Source: JANMDS01 sp031430575 (GTDB lineage Bacteria; Pseudomonadota; Gammaproteobacteria; Burkholderiales; Casimicrobiaceae). Taken from it: a stretch of DNA of 64,000 nucleotides. The DNA is taken from NCBI GenBank assembly GCA_031430575.1, contig JANPBT010000052.1, positions 1 through 64,000 on the forward strand, given 5' to 3'. Below the pieces are notes generated by a model that saw only the letters and a program-made list of their open reading frames with translations, searched no databases and had not been told where the DNA came from. Position numbers and translations under genes: made by a program. Positions 41,801 through 50,049 of this stretch are shown here, one piece after another; the stretch's first letter is position 1, and every line of letters begins with the position of its first letter.

Positions 41801-42658
41801 GAATACGATTTGTTGTTTGACGTTGGTGATCCTGGCCTGTCTCCAGCGGTAAATTTCACGATTTCTGCGCCGCAGGTATCTACCGGTGCTAAGCCGCGCG
41901 TCGCGATTTTGCGGGAGCAGGGCGTTAATTCCCATGTCGAGCTTGCCGCAGCGTTTACCAAAGCCGGTTTTGATGCGGTCGATGTGCACATGAGTGATTT
42001 ACACACCGGGCGTCATGATCTGGCGACCTTCCAAACGCTTGCCGCATGCGGTGGTTTTAGCTTTGGAGATGTGCTCGGTGCAGGCAGTGGTTGGGCCAAA
42101 TCGATATTGTTCAATGATGTCATGCGTGAGCGGTTCGCAGCATTTTTCAATCGTGCCGATACGCTTGCACTGGGCGTTTGCAACGGCTGCCAGATGATGG
42201 CGCAGTTAAAGCCGATTATCCCTGGCGCTAACCACTGGCCTACCTTCGTGCGCAATGCCAGCGAGCAATTTGAAGCACGGCTATCGCTTGTGGAAGTGCA
42301 GCAAACGAGTGCCCCGTGGTTTGCCGGAATGCAAGGCGCGCGCATCCCCATCGTGGTCTCGCATGGCGAAGGTTTTGCGCAGTTTTCATCAGATGATGCG
42401 CTCGATGCCGTGCAGCAAAATGTAACGTTGCGATTTGTCGATGGTTATGGGTATACGAGTGAAACCTACCCAAGCAACCCGAATGGCTCGCCGCAAGGCA
42501 TCACGGGGCTTTCAAACGATGATGGCCGCTTTATCGTTATGATGCCCCATCCCGAGCGGGTGCACCGCAATGCGCAATTTTCGTGGCGGCCCGAGGCTTG
42601 GAGTGGCGATGATTCGCCGTGGATGCAGCTTTTTTACAACGCTCGAATGGCGATTTAG
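38807..42658 (+). CDS. purL: Phosphoribosylformylglycinamidine synthase (single-chain PurL)
   Basis: Catalyses the fourth step of purine synthesis, making FGAM from FGAR, glutamine and ATP. The 1,283 residues are the usual length for the fused proteobacterial form. They comprise an N-terminal PurS-like part, two AIR-synthase-like halves (ANSEHCRHKVFNASW, KVETHNHPTAI, CPALGIAIPVGKDSMSM) and the C-terminal class I glutamine amidotransferase. That domain has GVCNGCQMMAQL (nucleophile Cys) and PHPERVHR (His and Glu). Three dispersed repeats lie within it, at 39361, 40670 and 41862, read in three different frames. It converges on the pilus operon. Confidence 0.97.
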   Translation: MTTTLLHVPGGYALSQFRLEKRIAHADFAKLKEASAQFMHWVHLRAPLSARDLARLEALLVADEPAPVHENLTLRRVVVPRVGTVSPWSSKATSIVQQCGLEAVIRVERGIVWRLTTEGDLTREERAQLDAATSDRMTESIFGRVEDANVMFDVHPAQPLRSVPLASLAHANVELGLALSDDEIEYLRRSFAALRRDPTDVELTMFAQANSEHCRHKVFNASWSIDGIAQEKSLFGMIRNTHAISPSGTVVAYSDNAAILEGYTVARFFPDADGVYRAHTQLTHYLAKVETHNHPTAIAPFAGAATGAGGEIRDEGATGRGAKPKAGLTGFTTSHLRIPGLVQPWEMHEHGAPSRIATPLQIMLDGPLGGAAFNNEFGRPNINGYFRTFEAQVGDIAYGYHKPIMLAGGVGAVDARHTTKRDLSAGDLFVQLGGPGLRIGLGGGAASSMTTGANAADLDFDSVQRDNAEMQRRAQEVIDRCWQLGENNPILSIHDVGAGGLSNAFPELADGGGVGATFDLRAVPIEEPGMSPREIWSNESQERYVLAIAPASLPLFAAMCARERALFAVVGTATADKHLRVTDAKFENSPVDMPLEVLLGKPPKMHRDASTASKSAPLGFAVPAAQMSAKTPLRDVIYRVLQHPTVADKRFLITIGDRTVGGLTARDQMVGPWQVAVADCAVTLSDFEGYCGEAFAVGERTPLAIANAGASARMAVAEALTNLAAAPIADISQIKLSANWMAAAGAPGQDAALYEAVKAVGMGLCPALGIAIPVGKDSMSMRTAWEHKEQSHSVVSPVSLIVSAFARVADVRGALTPLLDLKTPATVLLLVSLNEKQRMGASIAEQTFERLTADVPDVDDAAALKIFFNGVQQLRATGRILAYHDRSDGGLIATLAEMAFASRCGLNIELEGDPETVLLNEEIGAVLQMREIDLVAARDAFPDLKLAVIGRAEPGEAIAITMNGALVFEENRAALHAAWSNVSYNMQRLRDNPSCAEDEYDLLFDVGDPGLSPAVNFTISAPQVSTGAKPRVAILREQGVNSHVELAAAFTKAGFDAVDVHMSDLHTGRHDLATFQTLAACGGFSFGDVLGAGSGWAKSILFNDVMRERFAAFFNRADTLALGVCNGCQMMAQLKPIIPGANHWPTFVRNASEQFEARLSLVEVQQTSAPWFAGMQGARIPIVVSHGEGFAQFSSDDALDAVQQNVTLRFVDGYGYTSETYPSNPNGSPQGITGLSNDDGRFIVMMPHPERVHRNAQFSWRPEAWSGDDSPWMQLFYNARMAI
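39361..39378 (+). repeat. Dispersed 18-bp repeat inside purL (frame 1)
   Basis: ATACCTGCGGCGCAGTTT, translated as YLRRSF. Confidence 0.85.
40670..40687 (+). repeat. Dispersed 18-bp repeat inside purL (frame 2)
   Basis: GTACCTGCGGCGCAGATG, translated as VPAAQM. Confidence 0.85.
41862..41879 (-). repeat. Dispersed 18-bp repeat inside purL (inverted orientation)
   Basis: TTTCTGCGCCGCAGGTAT, translated as SAPQVS. It lies in the linker before the amidotransferase domain. Confidence 0.85.
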
Positions 42659-42663
42659 TCTGC

Positions 42664-42717
42664 ATACCTGCGGCGCAAAATGAGGCTAAAAAACGGCCTA
42701 TTCTGCGCCGCAGGTAT
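42664..42717. terminator. Inverted pair of the dispersed repeat between purL and pilE
   Basis: Copies at 42664-42681 and 42700-42717 face each other and can pair over 14 bp (ATACCTGCGGCGCA). Short AGGC/GCCT arms pair inside the loop. The site is between convergent genes and could end transcription from both sides. The left copy has AAA in place of AGA at its inner edge. Confidence 0.65.
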
Positions 42718-42747
42718 TGCGCGTAAGCAGCGCAAAATCCTACTAAA

Positions 42748-43194
42748 TTATTGTGGCCAACAGTCGTTAAGCGTCGCTGTGCGCACGCCGGTATCGGCAA
42801 TCGTCATCAGTCCGCACCGATCTGCAACTTGATCGTTTACGGGCGTTGCCGTTATGAGGTAACTATTGGCGGTGGCTACAGGCGTCGCCGTGATGTTGTA
42901 GCGCACGCTCGTCCCGGTAGCGGTTGCGGGAATCGTCGCCAAGGCGGGCGGGAAAGGCCCGGTAAAAATTGAATTTAGGGTCAGACTTCGCTCGTAGAAC
43001 TGCGAGATTTGTGCCAGCACTTGCTGGGCATCCGCGCGCCGCGCACGTCGCACATAATCTTGAAATATCGGCAACGCAATCGCTGCAAAAATCGCAACGA
43101 TTACCACCGCGAGCACCAACTCAACCAGCGTAAAACCACCAATTTCAGCTTGCGTTGATTGCCGATTTCTTGGGCGTGGTTGCTGCCGATTCAT
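42748..43194 (-). CDS. pilE: Type IV pilus minor pilin, PilE-like
   Basis: A minor pilin processed by the prepilin peptidase before GFTLVELVLAVVIVAIF. The Glu at mature position 5 is present. The ATG at 43194 overlaps the pilY1 stop (ATGA). A start 15 bases upstream is also possible. The globular domain has the C-terminal disulfide pair (DRCGLM and NDCWPQ) seen in PilE/ComP-type pilins. It is the last gene of the minor-pilin operon. The ComP relation is worth noting because the window contains a dispersed uptake-like repeat. That functional link is inference. Confidence 0.88.
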   Translation of the reverse strand: MNRQQPRPRNRQSTQAEIGGFTLVELVLAVVIVAIFAAIALPIFQDYVRRARRADAQQVLAQISQFYERSLTLNSIFTGPFPPALATIPATATGTSVRYNITATPVATANSYLITATPVNDQVADRCGLMTIADTGVRTATLNDCWPQ

Positions 43195-46100
43195 CGGATC
43201 TGACGCCATCCAGAGCGCATGGATTCACTCGGTGAGCAGGTCACGTTAGCACCGGACTTATAGAGCTTATTAGCGACCAACTTAACTTTACCTTTACCGC
43301 AAACGTCGGTGCCGCCACCGCCGACGCTCGCTGCCGTCGCCGTGCGTGGCCTATCGGTATTTTTGATTTGAGTGAATCCAGTGATCGTGCCGTCAAATTT
43401 TGCGGCGGCAGCAAATACGCCGCCAACCTTACCCGCGCTATCGACGCCGCCATCGGCAGTAGCTGAAAATAATGCCGATGTCGGGGGCGCGCCGTCGTTG
43501 AGATCGAGATTAAAAACCCAGCTATCACCGTTGGATTCACACTGCGTAATATCAGGCACGAACGTTGCAAATACCACGCGCCCGTCAACAATCGTGGCAG
43601 CCGCATTGAGGCGCTCACCGGCGGCGGGAAGATCTACGAACCAGCCACGTTTATTGACGAGATTGATTTTGTTGTTTGAGACGGTACGTCCGCTGCCAGA
43701 CGTGGTTACGGTTCTCTGACCAAGCCGGGTCGTGCGCGAGAGCGCGATGGAGGAAGAATCGTTATCGGAAATCACACCGTAAAAAGATTGAATATCGATG
43801 TTTGAGGTGTCGCCTGCGGTGATCATGCGGCCTGTACCGACCAAAACCATTTGATCCGCGCCGAGCACCGTGACTGCAGGGGCAGCAGTAATTGGTTGCG
43901 CTTTAGTGTCGGCATTGCAGGCTTTAAGCAAGGGCTTCTCGCTGAAGTCGATCGATATCGTGCCACCAGACTCACTGAGCCGCCAGAGTTTGCCGTATAA
44001 ATCGCCAGCATAAATTTTGATTTGACCCGCTTTATTTTTTGCGACGGTGACCGCGCCAAGCCCATTTCGAGCCGTCGCGCGCGTCGCATTGCAGGCATCT
44101 GTTGCGTTTGGAAACTCAATTTTTTGCATCAAAGTGCCAGAGCTTAAGTCGACGGAAAACAGGGTCGCCGTTCCGTTCGGTGATGCAAACCCACCTGAAA
44201 ATAATGCGACCCAGTTGCCATTGCTCAAGCGCGTAACAATTGGTCTAGAAAGCAAATTTCCGAGATCGGGATCGGTGAATTCCCAGAGCAATTGGCTTGG
44301 CCCGTAGCTGATTCCCGGCGAGACATCGAGCGCGGAAACAGAGCGTCCGCCTGCGCCAAGTGTCGCCAACGCAATCGTACGCCAGCCGCCACCAATGTAG
44401 GCATCACCAAGCCCAACAGGGCCGTCAACATAGGCTTGTTTAATGTAGGAAGGCTCGGCGAGTCGCCAGAGCTTGGATTGCAACACAGAAGGGATATAAG
44501 CAAATTTTTCAGTCAAATCGGTAGGGTCAAAGCCGTGCAGCATCCCGTCATTCGCTCCGACCAAAAGGATGCCTGATTTTTCGGTTTTCTTCTTGAGGTA
44601 ATTGAAATAGGGCACGCCAGCACCGCTCCAAGTCTCGGAGCGGTAGCCATAGTCTTGCGATTTAGAATACACCGGAGACGAGCTGAGCACGTCTCCCAAT
44701 AGCTTGCTGCGCTTACGAAATTTGCACGTGCCGGCACCTGCGCATGACGCATTGCCAAATTCAAATGATCGATCACCGCGAAAAAAATTCAGCATATCGG
44801 GATCATTGGTGCTCTTGCTTACCGCTGCTTTGGATGCGGTACTCAGCAGTGCCCATTTAAATTCCACCGGCGGGCTTGCTGCCGGTACGCTCAGGTTACG
44901 GGTGAAGATCATGCGCGTCGACGGCACTATGGCGGCCATCGGCCCGTCTGAGGAAAGCGGCGTTCCGAGCGATCCATCAAGATTGACCGGCGTGCTGGTA
45001 ATTTCGCCACTCCAATCCCCCGCCTTATAGGATGCAGAGAAAATCTTGGTATCGTTGCTTACGAAGCTTGACGACGCAGCGCTACCAGAGGCAGAGCCCT
45101 CCCGCCCGCCGATACGACCAAAAATTTCTTGAAACGCGTTGTAAATGTCCTCGGGCCGGTCGGCGGAATAAAAGCCACCTCGTCCGTTGACTGCTGCGTG
45201 CCAAAGGTCATAGACCAGCTCTGCATTTGCCGGGCGACCTGCGGTGGCGTCCCACTGGGCAGCACCGCTTGCAAATGAATTGAAGCCGACACCTGCAACT
45301 GATTTAAACGTGCTCCCAGCCCAGGCCGGATTAGTCAGATAAGAGCCAAGCCCGATTCCGATCGTAAAGGTATTAACATGCTGCCATGTCGCGGGATCAA
45401 ACTCGGGATTCCAATAGTCGGCATTGGCCCAGGAAAGCGGATTTTTTGGAACATCTTTGCTCGCAAAAGGCGTCACGATATTTGATGCAGTGCTCGCATC
45501 TGTGGCCCACGCTCTAAATGCCAAATCGGCGAGCATGCTAGACGAGCCGTCGGAGAAAGGTGCAGCGGGTGTGTAGGCTTTGCCGTCCGGCAAGGTCATT
45601 GCATTGCCGTCACGGTTGGCAGGGGTGAGTGGCGTGGGGAAATCGTTGTAAAGCCCATCAGTCACCGCGACGTGATATGTGGAACGGCAGGCATTAATCG
45701 GCGCTTCGGTCGTGCCAGGCGCATCACCCCAAGGATTGTTTGCGCCCGTTAAGCCGGTATAGTTAAGTACGTCGACAAACGCAGTGCGCAACGGTGTATT
45801 GGTGTCAGACTCTAGCTCGGTTAGCCATTTGATCAAGACCGCCCGTTTGCCTGCTGAAAATGGCGCAAGCTGGTTGTCGTACACGACCGCCGGGTTGTAA
45901 CTGTTCGGGCAGTCATTACTGCGAATACCTCGGAAGTGGCATCGATTGGTTGCGCCAGCGACAAACGATTGCCAGGTCACGCGCGTCGTGGGATCAAGGT
46001 CAAAGAGCGCCCGGATCAAGCCCGTTTTGAGCGCGAGGTGGCGGGTTCGATAAAACGAATACCAGATCGCGAAATTTGCCCGTTCGTCGGTGCTACCCAC

Positions 46101-46844
46101 GCCAGAGCTCGCACCGACAGTGACCTGCTCGAAGCAAAGGGCGTCAGTGCTCGTCGCGGAAGGGCAACCTGCAGGGAGTGTGGTTGCGCGCCGCGTGTAG
46201 TAAGCGGCGGTGTCAGCGCCAATCGTGATTTCACTGATCCCGAGCGCTTGCGCAACTTGCATGGTGGGTCTAAATGCAGTCGCAAGGTCGATCAGATTAT
46301 TCAAATTAACACTACCGCCAGGGCCCGCGGCGGCCGTATTCCAAAGGTTTGGCGCTGCGCCCGGTGGCGTAAGCGTCCTCACGCTCACGGTCGCAACATC
46401 CGGCAGCAGACCGAACCGATAGGCGCCATTAAATGACACTGGGAAAGGCGTGCCGTCGGCGCGCAGGGGAATCTTATAGATTTCGTTGGGGTTGTAGGCG
46501 AGTGGATTGAGTGCTTGCACGCTACCGTCGTTTGCAAGGAGCGCCGGATGAACGAAACCCCGTTGGGAATTGTTATGCCGCCACGTGGGTAAATCCGGGG
46601 TGTAAGACCAAGCCATGCTGCCCGAGTTGTCGACCGTAAACAGCACGTTGGGCGGAACTGGTTCTTTGAGAAAAACCGGAATTTGGGGCAGCCCCTGCGC
46701 ACCGGCAGTTACCGCAATCAACGCGGCAGCGGCGGACGCTAAAGCGCAGCGAACGCGCGCTAGGATTGCGAGACCAAATAAGGTCGAAAATGTAGACATG
46801 TTCATCATGCACCTCATCGGTTGCAATTTCAAAAAAGTATTCAT
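43191..46844 (-). CDS. pilY1: Type IV pilus tip adhesin/biogenesis protein PilY1
   Basis: PilY1/PilC promotes pilus assembly, adhesion and surface sensing. The 1,217 residues start with a signal peptide ending near TAGAQG. A von Willebrand A-like part follows with VLFTVDNSGSMAWSY (metal-site DxSxS), then the C-terminal beta-propeller with ILLVGANDGMLHGFDP and KFAYIPSVLQSKLW, typical of the Neisseria PilC domain. The true start may be one of several Mets within the first 16 residues. It overlaps pilX by 4 bases and pilE by 4. Confidence 0.95.
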   Translation of the reverse strand: MNTFLKLQPMRCMMNMSTFSTLFGLAILARVRCALASAAAALIAVTAGAQGLPQIPVFLKEPVPPNVLFTVDNSGSMAWSYTPDLPTWRHNNSQRGFVHPALLANDGSVQALNPLAYNPNEIYKIPLRADGTPFPVSFNGAYRFGLLPDVATVSVRTLTPPGAAPNLWNTAAAGPGGSVNLNNLIDLATAFRPTMQVAQALGISEITIGADTAAYYTRRATTLPAGCPSATSTDALCFEQVTVGASSGVGSTDERANFAIWYSFYRTRHLALKTGLIRALFDLDPTTRVTWQSFVAGATNRCHFRGIRSNDCPNSYNPAVVYDNQLAPFSAGKRAVLIKWLTELESDTNTPLRTAFVDVLNYTGLTGANNPWGDAPGTTEAPINACRSTYHVAVTDGLYNDFPTPLTPANRDGNAMTLPDGKAYTPAAPFSDGSSSMLADLAFRAWATDASTASNIVTPFASKDVPKNPLSWANADYWNPEFDPATWQHVNTFTIGIGLGSYLTNPAWAGSTFKSVAGVGFNSFASGAAQWDATAGRPANAELVYDLWHAAVNGRGGFYSADRPEDIYNAFQEIFGRIGGREGSASGSAASSSFVSNDTKIFSASYKAGDWSGEITSTPVNLDGSLGTPLSSDGPMAAIVPSTRMIFTRNLSVPAASPPVEFKWALLSTASKAAVSKSTNDPDMLNFFRGDRSFEFGNASCAGAGTCKFRKRSKLLGDVLSSSPVYSKSQDYGYRSETWSGAGVPYFNYLKKKTEKSGILLVGANDGMLHGFDPTDLTEKFAYIPSVLQSKLWRLAEPSYIKQAYVDGPVGLGDAYIGGGWRTIALATLGAGGRSVSALDVSPGISYGPSQLLWEFTDPDLGNLLSRPIVTRLSNGNWVALFSGGFASPNGTATLFSVDLSSGTLMQKIEFPNATDACNATRATARNGLGAVTVAKNKAGQIKIYAGDLYGKLWRLSESGGTISIDFSEKPLLKACNADTKAQPITAAPAVTVLGADQMVLVGTGRMITAGDTSNIDIQSFYGVISDNDSSSIALSRTTRLGQRTVTTSGSGRTVSNNKINLVNKRGWFVDLPAAGERLNAAATIVDGRVVFATFVPDITQCESNGDSWVFNLDLNDGAPPTSALFSATADGGVDSAGKVGGVFAAAAKFDGTITGFTQIKNTDRPRTATAASVGGGGTDVCGKGKVKLVANKLYKSGANVTCSPSESMRSGWRQIR

Positions 46845-47443
46845 GAAGTCGCCGTGAATTGTGGTGGGGTGTAGTAAGACTGAAGCACGACAATGCCGCC
46901 GTTATTGCCCCATCCCACGGCGGTAATGCGAATTGTCGTTGGGTAGGGTGCGGAAGCGGGCATTTCTTCAAATATGACCCGAGGCTGCTGCGCTGCGGTT
47001 AAATCCTCGATCGCGGGCGCCGCTTTCAACGATCCGTAGGCAATGCCAGTGGTTTTCATAAAACCAATCGCAGCATCAGATGCCCAAACTTCCTCAGAAA
47101 TAACGTCAACCGTCGCGTTCGGTGCTAACGTGCCCGCGCTGGGAATCGCCGCAGTGAGCGCCGCGATCTGATTCATGCGATAGTGTCCTGGCGTAACCGC
47201 TGGATCAAAAACGGGAAGCACCGGCAACGAACGTAAATAATCTTCCGCATTGCGTAAGGCACTCTCGGCGGCGCTAAAGGCGATGCCGCGATCACGCTCG
47301 TTGCCCGCAATGCGCTCTTGCAGATTAGACGAATTCATGGCTGCGAAACCTATGGTCGCCATTGCAACCAGTAAAAGCATGGTGATAATGAGCGCTGAGC
47401 CGTGTTCGCGCAAGTCAAGTACCGTGTGAGATGGATACTTCAT
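46841..47443 (-). CDS. pilX: Type IV pilus assembly protein PilX
   Basis: A minor pilin of the PilX family, 201 residues from the ATG that overlaps the pilW stop (ATATGA). A longer ORF from 47470 is less likely. The N-terminus has the SALIITMLLLVAMATIGFAAMNSSNLQERIAGN signature, where the usual Glu5 is absent, as in PilX/GspK-type priming pilins. The rest is a globular domain with alternating strands. It works with PilV, PilW, FimT and PilY1 as the pilus-priming complex. Confidence 0.9.
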   Translation of the reverse strand: MKYPSHTVLDLREHGSALIITMLLLVAMATIGFAAMNSSNLQERIAGNERDRGIAFSAAESALRNAEDYLRSLPVLPVFDPAVTPGHYRMNQIAALTAAIPSAGTLAPNATVDVISEEVWASDAAIGFMKTTGIAYGSLKAAPAIEDLTAAQQPRVIFEEMPASAPYPTTIRITAVGWGNNGGIVVLQSYYTPPQFTATS

Positions 47444-48420
47444 ATTGCCCGTCCGCGAATCGTGACCCAAGGCGAAACTGTACGCGCGACCTTCGTTCCG
47501 TCAACGCTCGTCGCGACTGCGCCTTCATTGAGTTCATAGCGAAAGCGAATCGCCATAATTTGTTTTGGATCGGTTACCGACGTCCAGTTAACCGTGGCAT
47601 CAGTATCCCAGTCTTTATCGGTGTCGAGATCAACCATCATTGAGAAATTTTCGATGTCATTCACCAGCGGAACGCCGGCCAACCATCCGGTCGAATCTGG
47701 AGACGAAACTCTTCTAAAAATGGTGGTTGTCGCGCGGCTCGTTGGGGTTGCCGCGACGGTCGCTGCATAGTATTGAATTTTGACTACAGCACTGACGCGC
47801 GCGTCGGAGGAAGGATTCCAACCCAACGGACTTTTAGTCTGAATCGACCACGGATTGGTATTTAAGGCGACGACTTCCACATGATCCATTTGTTGGCAAT
47901 CAGAAATGAGCACCATAGGCTTGACGGTGAGTGACGGCTGCGCGATGCCCGGGTTACCGCGAAGCAAAATTGGCGTTGTATTGGTAAATCGGGTCGTCGT
48001 CGCCGATGCGAGATGCACGCCACCATCAGCGGCAGTGGTGAGCTCTAAAACTGGGCTTCCTGATTTCGCGTTTGAAGGTGCATCCGAATGCCCATAATTT
48101 AAAAGCCGAATGTTGGTGTTGTAGGCAACAACGGGCGTTGCAGTCGCGCCGGAAGCTTCAAGTGAGTCCACACGCGCAACCCGATTGTCGCTGGTGACCG
48201 GGCAGCCGGCGTGGCCGCTGTGGCGGACGTCGCGTGCGACGACGGTCGAAAGCAAATTAAACCGTTCGTTCATCCGGCTCACACCCGATTGCGTTCGAAC
48301 CGTTTGTCGGGATGCGGAATACAGCGCGAGCACAGCGCCACTGACGACGAGCATGATGACCATCGACACCAGAAGCTCAATCAGTGAAAAGCCGTGAAAT
48401 TTGTGAAGTCGAGATTTCAT
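47440..48420 (-). CDS. pilW: Type IV pilus assembly protein PilW
   Basis: A 326-residue minor pilin. The type III prepilin signal is GFSLIELLVSMVIMLVVSG (Glu5 present). It is followed by a helix with SGVSRMNERFNLLSTVVARD and a large beta domain with PilW-type spacing of cysteines (HAGCPV, SDCQQM). It overlaps pilX and follows pilV by 10 bases. Confidence 0.9.
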   Translation of the reverse strand: MKSRLHKFHGFSLIELLVSMVIMLVVSGAVLALYSASRQTVRTQSGVSRMNERFNLLSTVVARDVRHSGHAGCPVTSDNRVARVDSLEASGATATPVVAYNTNIRLLNYGHSDAPSNAKSGSPVLELTTAADGGVHLASATTTRFTNTTPILLRGNPGIAQPSLTVKPMVLISDCQQMDHVEVVALNTNPWSIQTKSPLGWNPSSDARVSAVVKIQYYAATVAATPTSRATTTIFRRVSSPDSTGWLAGVPLVNDIENFSMMVDLDTDKDWDTDATVNWTSVTDPKQIMAIRFRYELNEGAVATSVDGTKVARTVSPWVTIRGRAI

Positions 48421-48430
48421 CGGTATCGGC

Positions 48431-48874
48431 CTAGAAATTGAAGCGAACGCGATATTCGGTCAATGCCGCGCTGCTGCGCCCCTCAGACCAGTGCACCCGC
48501 ACCAGTACGGATTCATCGGCGGTGTTGACGGCGACCGCGCCATCGCCGCTGGGAAGTTTTGCAAGGGATGCTTTCCATGCGATGAGATCCGTTGCCGCTT
48601 TGGCCGAGCCAGCGGGTGATGCGCCGTAGGCGACATCGTAAAGACCGTCCATAGCACCTTGCGGATTGCTGCGCACGGCATCTGCTAGCGCATTGGCCGT
48701 GCGAATGGCCTCTGCCCGAAATCCCGACGCGTTATTAGCCGAAAGGGAATTTGCAACGAGCCCCGCGATTGAAAGCAGCCCGATGCTAAGCACGATCATT
48801 GCGATGAGTACTTCGAGTAAGCTGAAGCCGGTTACGCGCGAAGTTTCGGAGCGGCGTGCAAGAGAAAATTTCAT
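48431..48874 (-). CDS. pilV: Type IV pilus minor pilin PilV
   Basis: 147 residues with the prepilin motif VTGFSLLEVLIAMIVLSIGLLSIAGL typical of PilV. Next comes the family segment NASGFRAEAIRTANALADAVRSNP, then a short strand-rich end (VLVRVHWSEGR). It overlaps fimT by 4 bases. It is a component of the pilus tip/priming complex. Confidence 0.9.
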   Translation of the reverse strand: MKFSLARRSETSRVTGFSLLEVLIAMIVLSIGLLSIAGLVANSLSANNASGFRAEAIRTANALADAVRSNPQGAMDGLYDVAYGASPAGSAKAATDLIAWKASLAKLPSGDGAVAVNTADESVLVRVHWSEGRSSAALTEYRVRFNF

Positions 48875-49395
48875 TTGACCGCCGCTAAAAAGTATTCACC
48901 CAATGAGGTGATGTCAACCGCGCGGGAAATAGGGTACTTGCTATCTTGAATGGTGATTCTCCCAGTAAACGGGACGCCCAGCTGATCAATCAATTGACCG
49001 CGTCGATCAAAAACGATGCAGTTTGTGACCGCGACAGGCACCGTAAATTGCACCGAGGTTCGCGCCCGGGTAATGTTTTGGATGCGCAGGATTTGCGCGC
49101 CTGCTGGGTCGCAATTGGGCGCTAGACCACCGCGATCCACGTAAATCTGCCACCCGCCTGACCAATTGGCTCCCGTTGTTGGCTGCACGATGACTTTTGC
49201 GCCGCGCTTGAGGGCTTCTGATCGGGCGAAGCCAAGGGAGGATTGCATCGTTTCTGTGGTCATATCCAGACTCATCGCCGTGGTGAAGCGATCAATATCA
49301 GGCGCTGCAATGGCGACCAAGATTGCGGAAATCGCGATGGTGACCAGCAGCTCGATCAAGGTAAAGCCAGCGCGAAAACGGGAATACTTACGCAT
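48871..49395 (-). CDS. fimT: Minor pilin FimT/GspH family
   Basis: 174 residues with prepilin site GFTLIELLVTIAISAILVAIAAPDI, then MTTETMQSSLGFARSEALKRGAKVIVQP, the FimT/GspH signature. FimT of some naturally transformable gammaproteobacteria binds DNA. Whether this one does is unknown. It heads the minor-pilin block after the 102-aa gene. Confidence 0.9.
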   Translation of the reverse strand: MRKYSRFRAGFTLIELLVTIAISAILVAIAAPDIDRFTTAMSLDMTTETMQSSLGFARSEALKRGAKVIVQPTTGANWSGGWQIYVDRGGLAPNCDPAGAQILRIQNITRARTSVQFTVPVAVTNCIVFDRRGQLIDQLGVPFTGRITIQDSKYPISRAVDITSLGEYFLAAVK

Positions 49396-49704
49396 CTATT
49401 TTTTTGTGTTGGGAACGATGACGATACCTGGCTTTGTCTTGGCAGCCGTCTTACTGTTCGGATTAATAATATCGTCGAGGCATCGCACGCTCTCAAAATT
49501 TTCGCATTGCGAGTCGGCAAATGTGCATTGCTCGGTTGCCGCGGCTGGACTCATCGATTTTGAATGGATGTCCACGCACTGCGCAAGTCGCGATTTCCCG
49601 TTTTTGGCGGGATTAGTCGTCTGTGCGGGTGCATTTTGAGAAATCAGCGCCACGCTCATCGCAGCCAATGCTGCGGTCAATTGAAATTCAAAATAGAGCT
49701 TCAT
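49396..49704 (-). CDS. Small secreted cysteine-containing protein in the pilus operon
   Basis: Not recognised. The 102 residues have a signal peptide (hydrophobic core to about residue 20, NAPAQ before the likely cleavage site) and four Cys in the mature part (43, 60, 67, 75), probably two disulfides. The tail is Lys-rich. AGGAG stands about 12 bases before the ATG. It ends 1 base before fimT and is the first gene of the operon, so a periplasmic or pilus-linked role is likely. Confidence 0.75.
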   Translation of the reverse strand: MKLYFEFQLTAALAAMSVALISQNAPAQTTNPAKNGKSRLAQCVDIHSKSMSPAAATEQCTFADSQCENFESVRCLDDIINPNSKTAAKTKPGIVIVPNTKK

Positions 49705-50049
49705 TTTCGTTCATCTCCTCTTTAAATGACGAACGCCGCAACGGTATTGCGTCAGGTGCAAGACCAAAAGCCTATTGTCACCACGTTTATGAGTGCAGCC
49801 AAAAAATGGAAATGCTTGCTAGTTTTCACATTTAATAGTAGGTGAAACCGTTGTATCCACTATTTAGAGCAGATAAGCGGTCACTTTTGCGGATGAGGGG
49901 AGCGCCGACACCGACATTCGGGATATCGTGGCTGTTTGACTATGACAAAGTGAAATTTTCGACAATAGATTCCAGACGTCCGAATCGATGCTTGTGCAGC
50001 GATGTGGTGAAATTCGAAGCTCGGAAAGCACGTTAAAAAGTCGCCCCAA
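49705..50049. other. 345-base divergent region before the carbonic anhydrase gene
   Basis: It should hold the promoters of the minor-pilin operon and of the gamma-carbonic-anhydrase gene. An ORF at 49842-50036 has no ribosome site or recognisable product. No sigma-54 spacing or repeat copy was found. Confidence 0.4.

Noticed and set aside
49842..50036. 64-residue ORF before the carbonic anhydrase-like gene
   Set aside because: No ribosome site and no protein-like pattern. It lies in the likely divergent promoter region.
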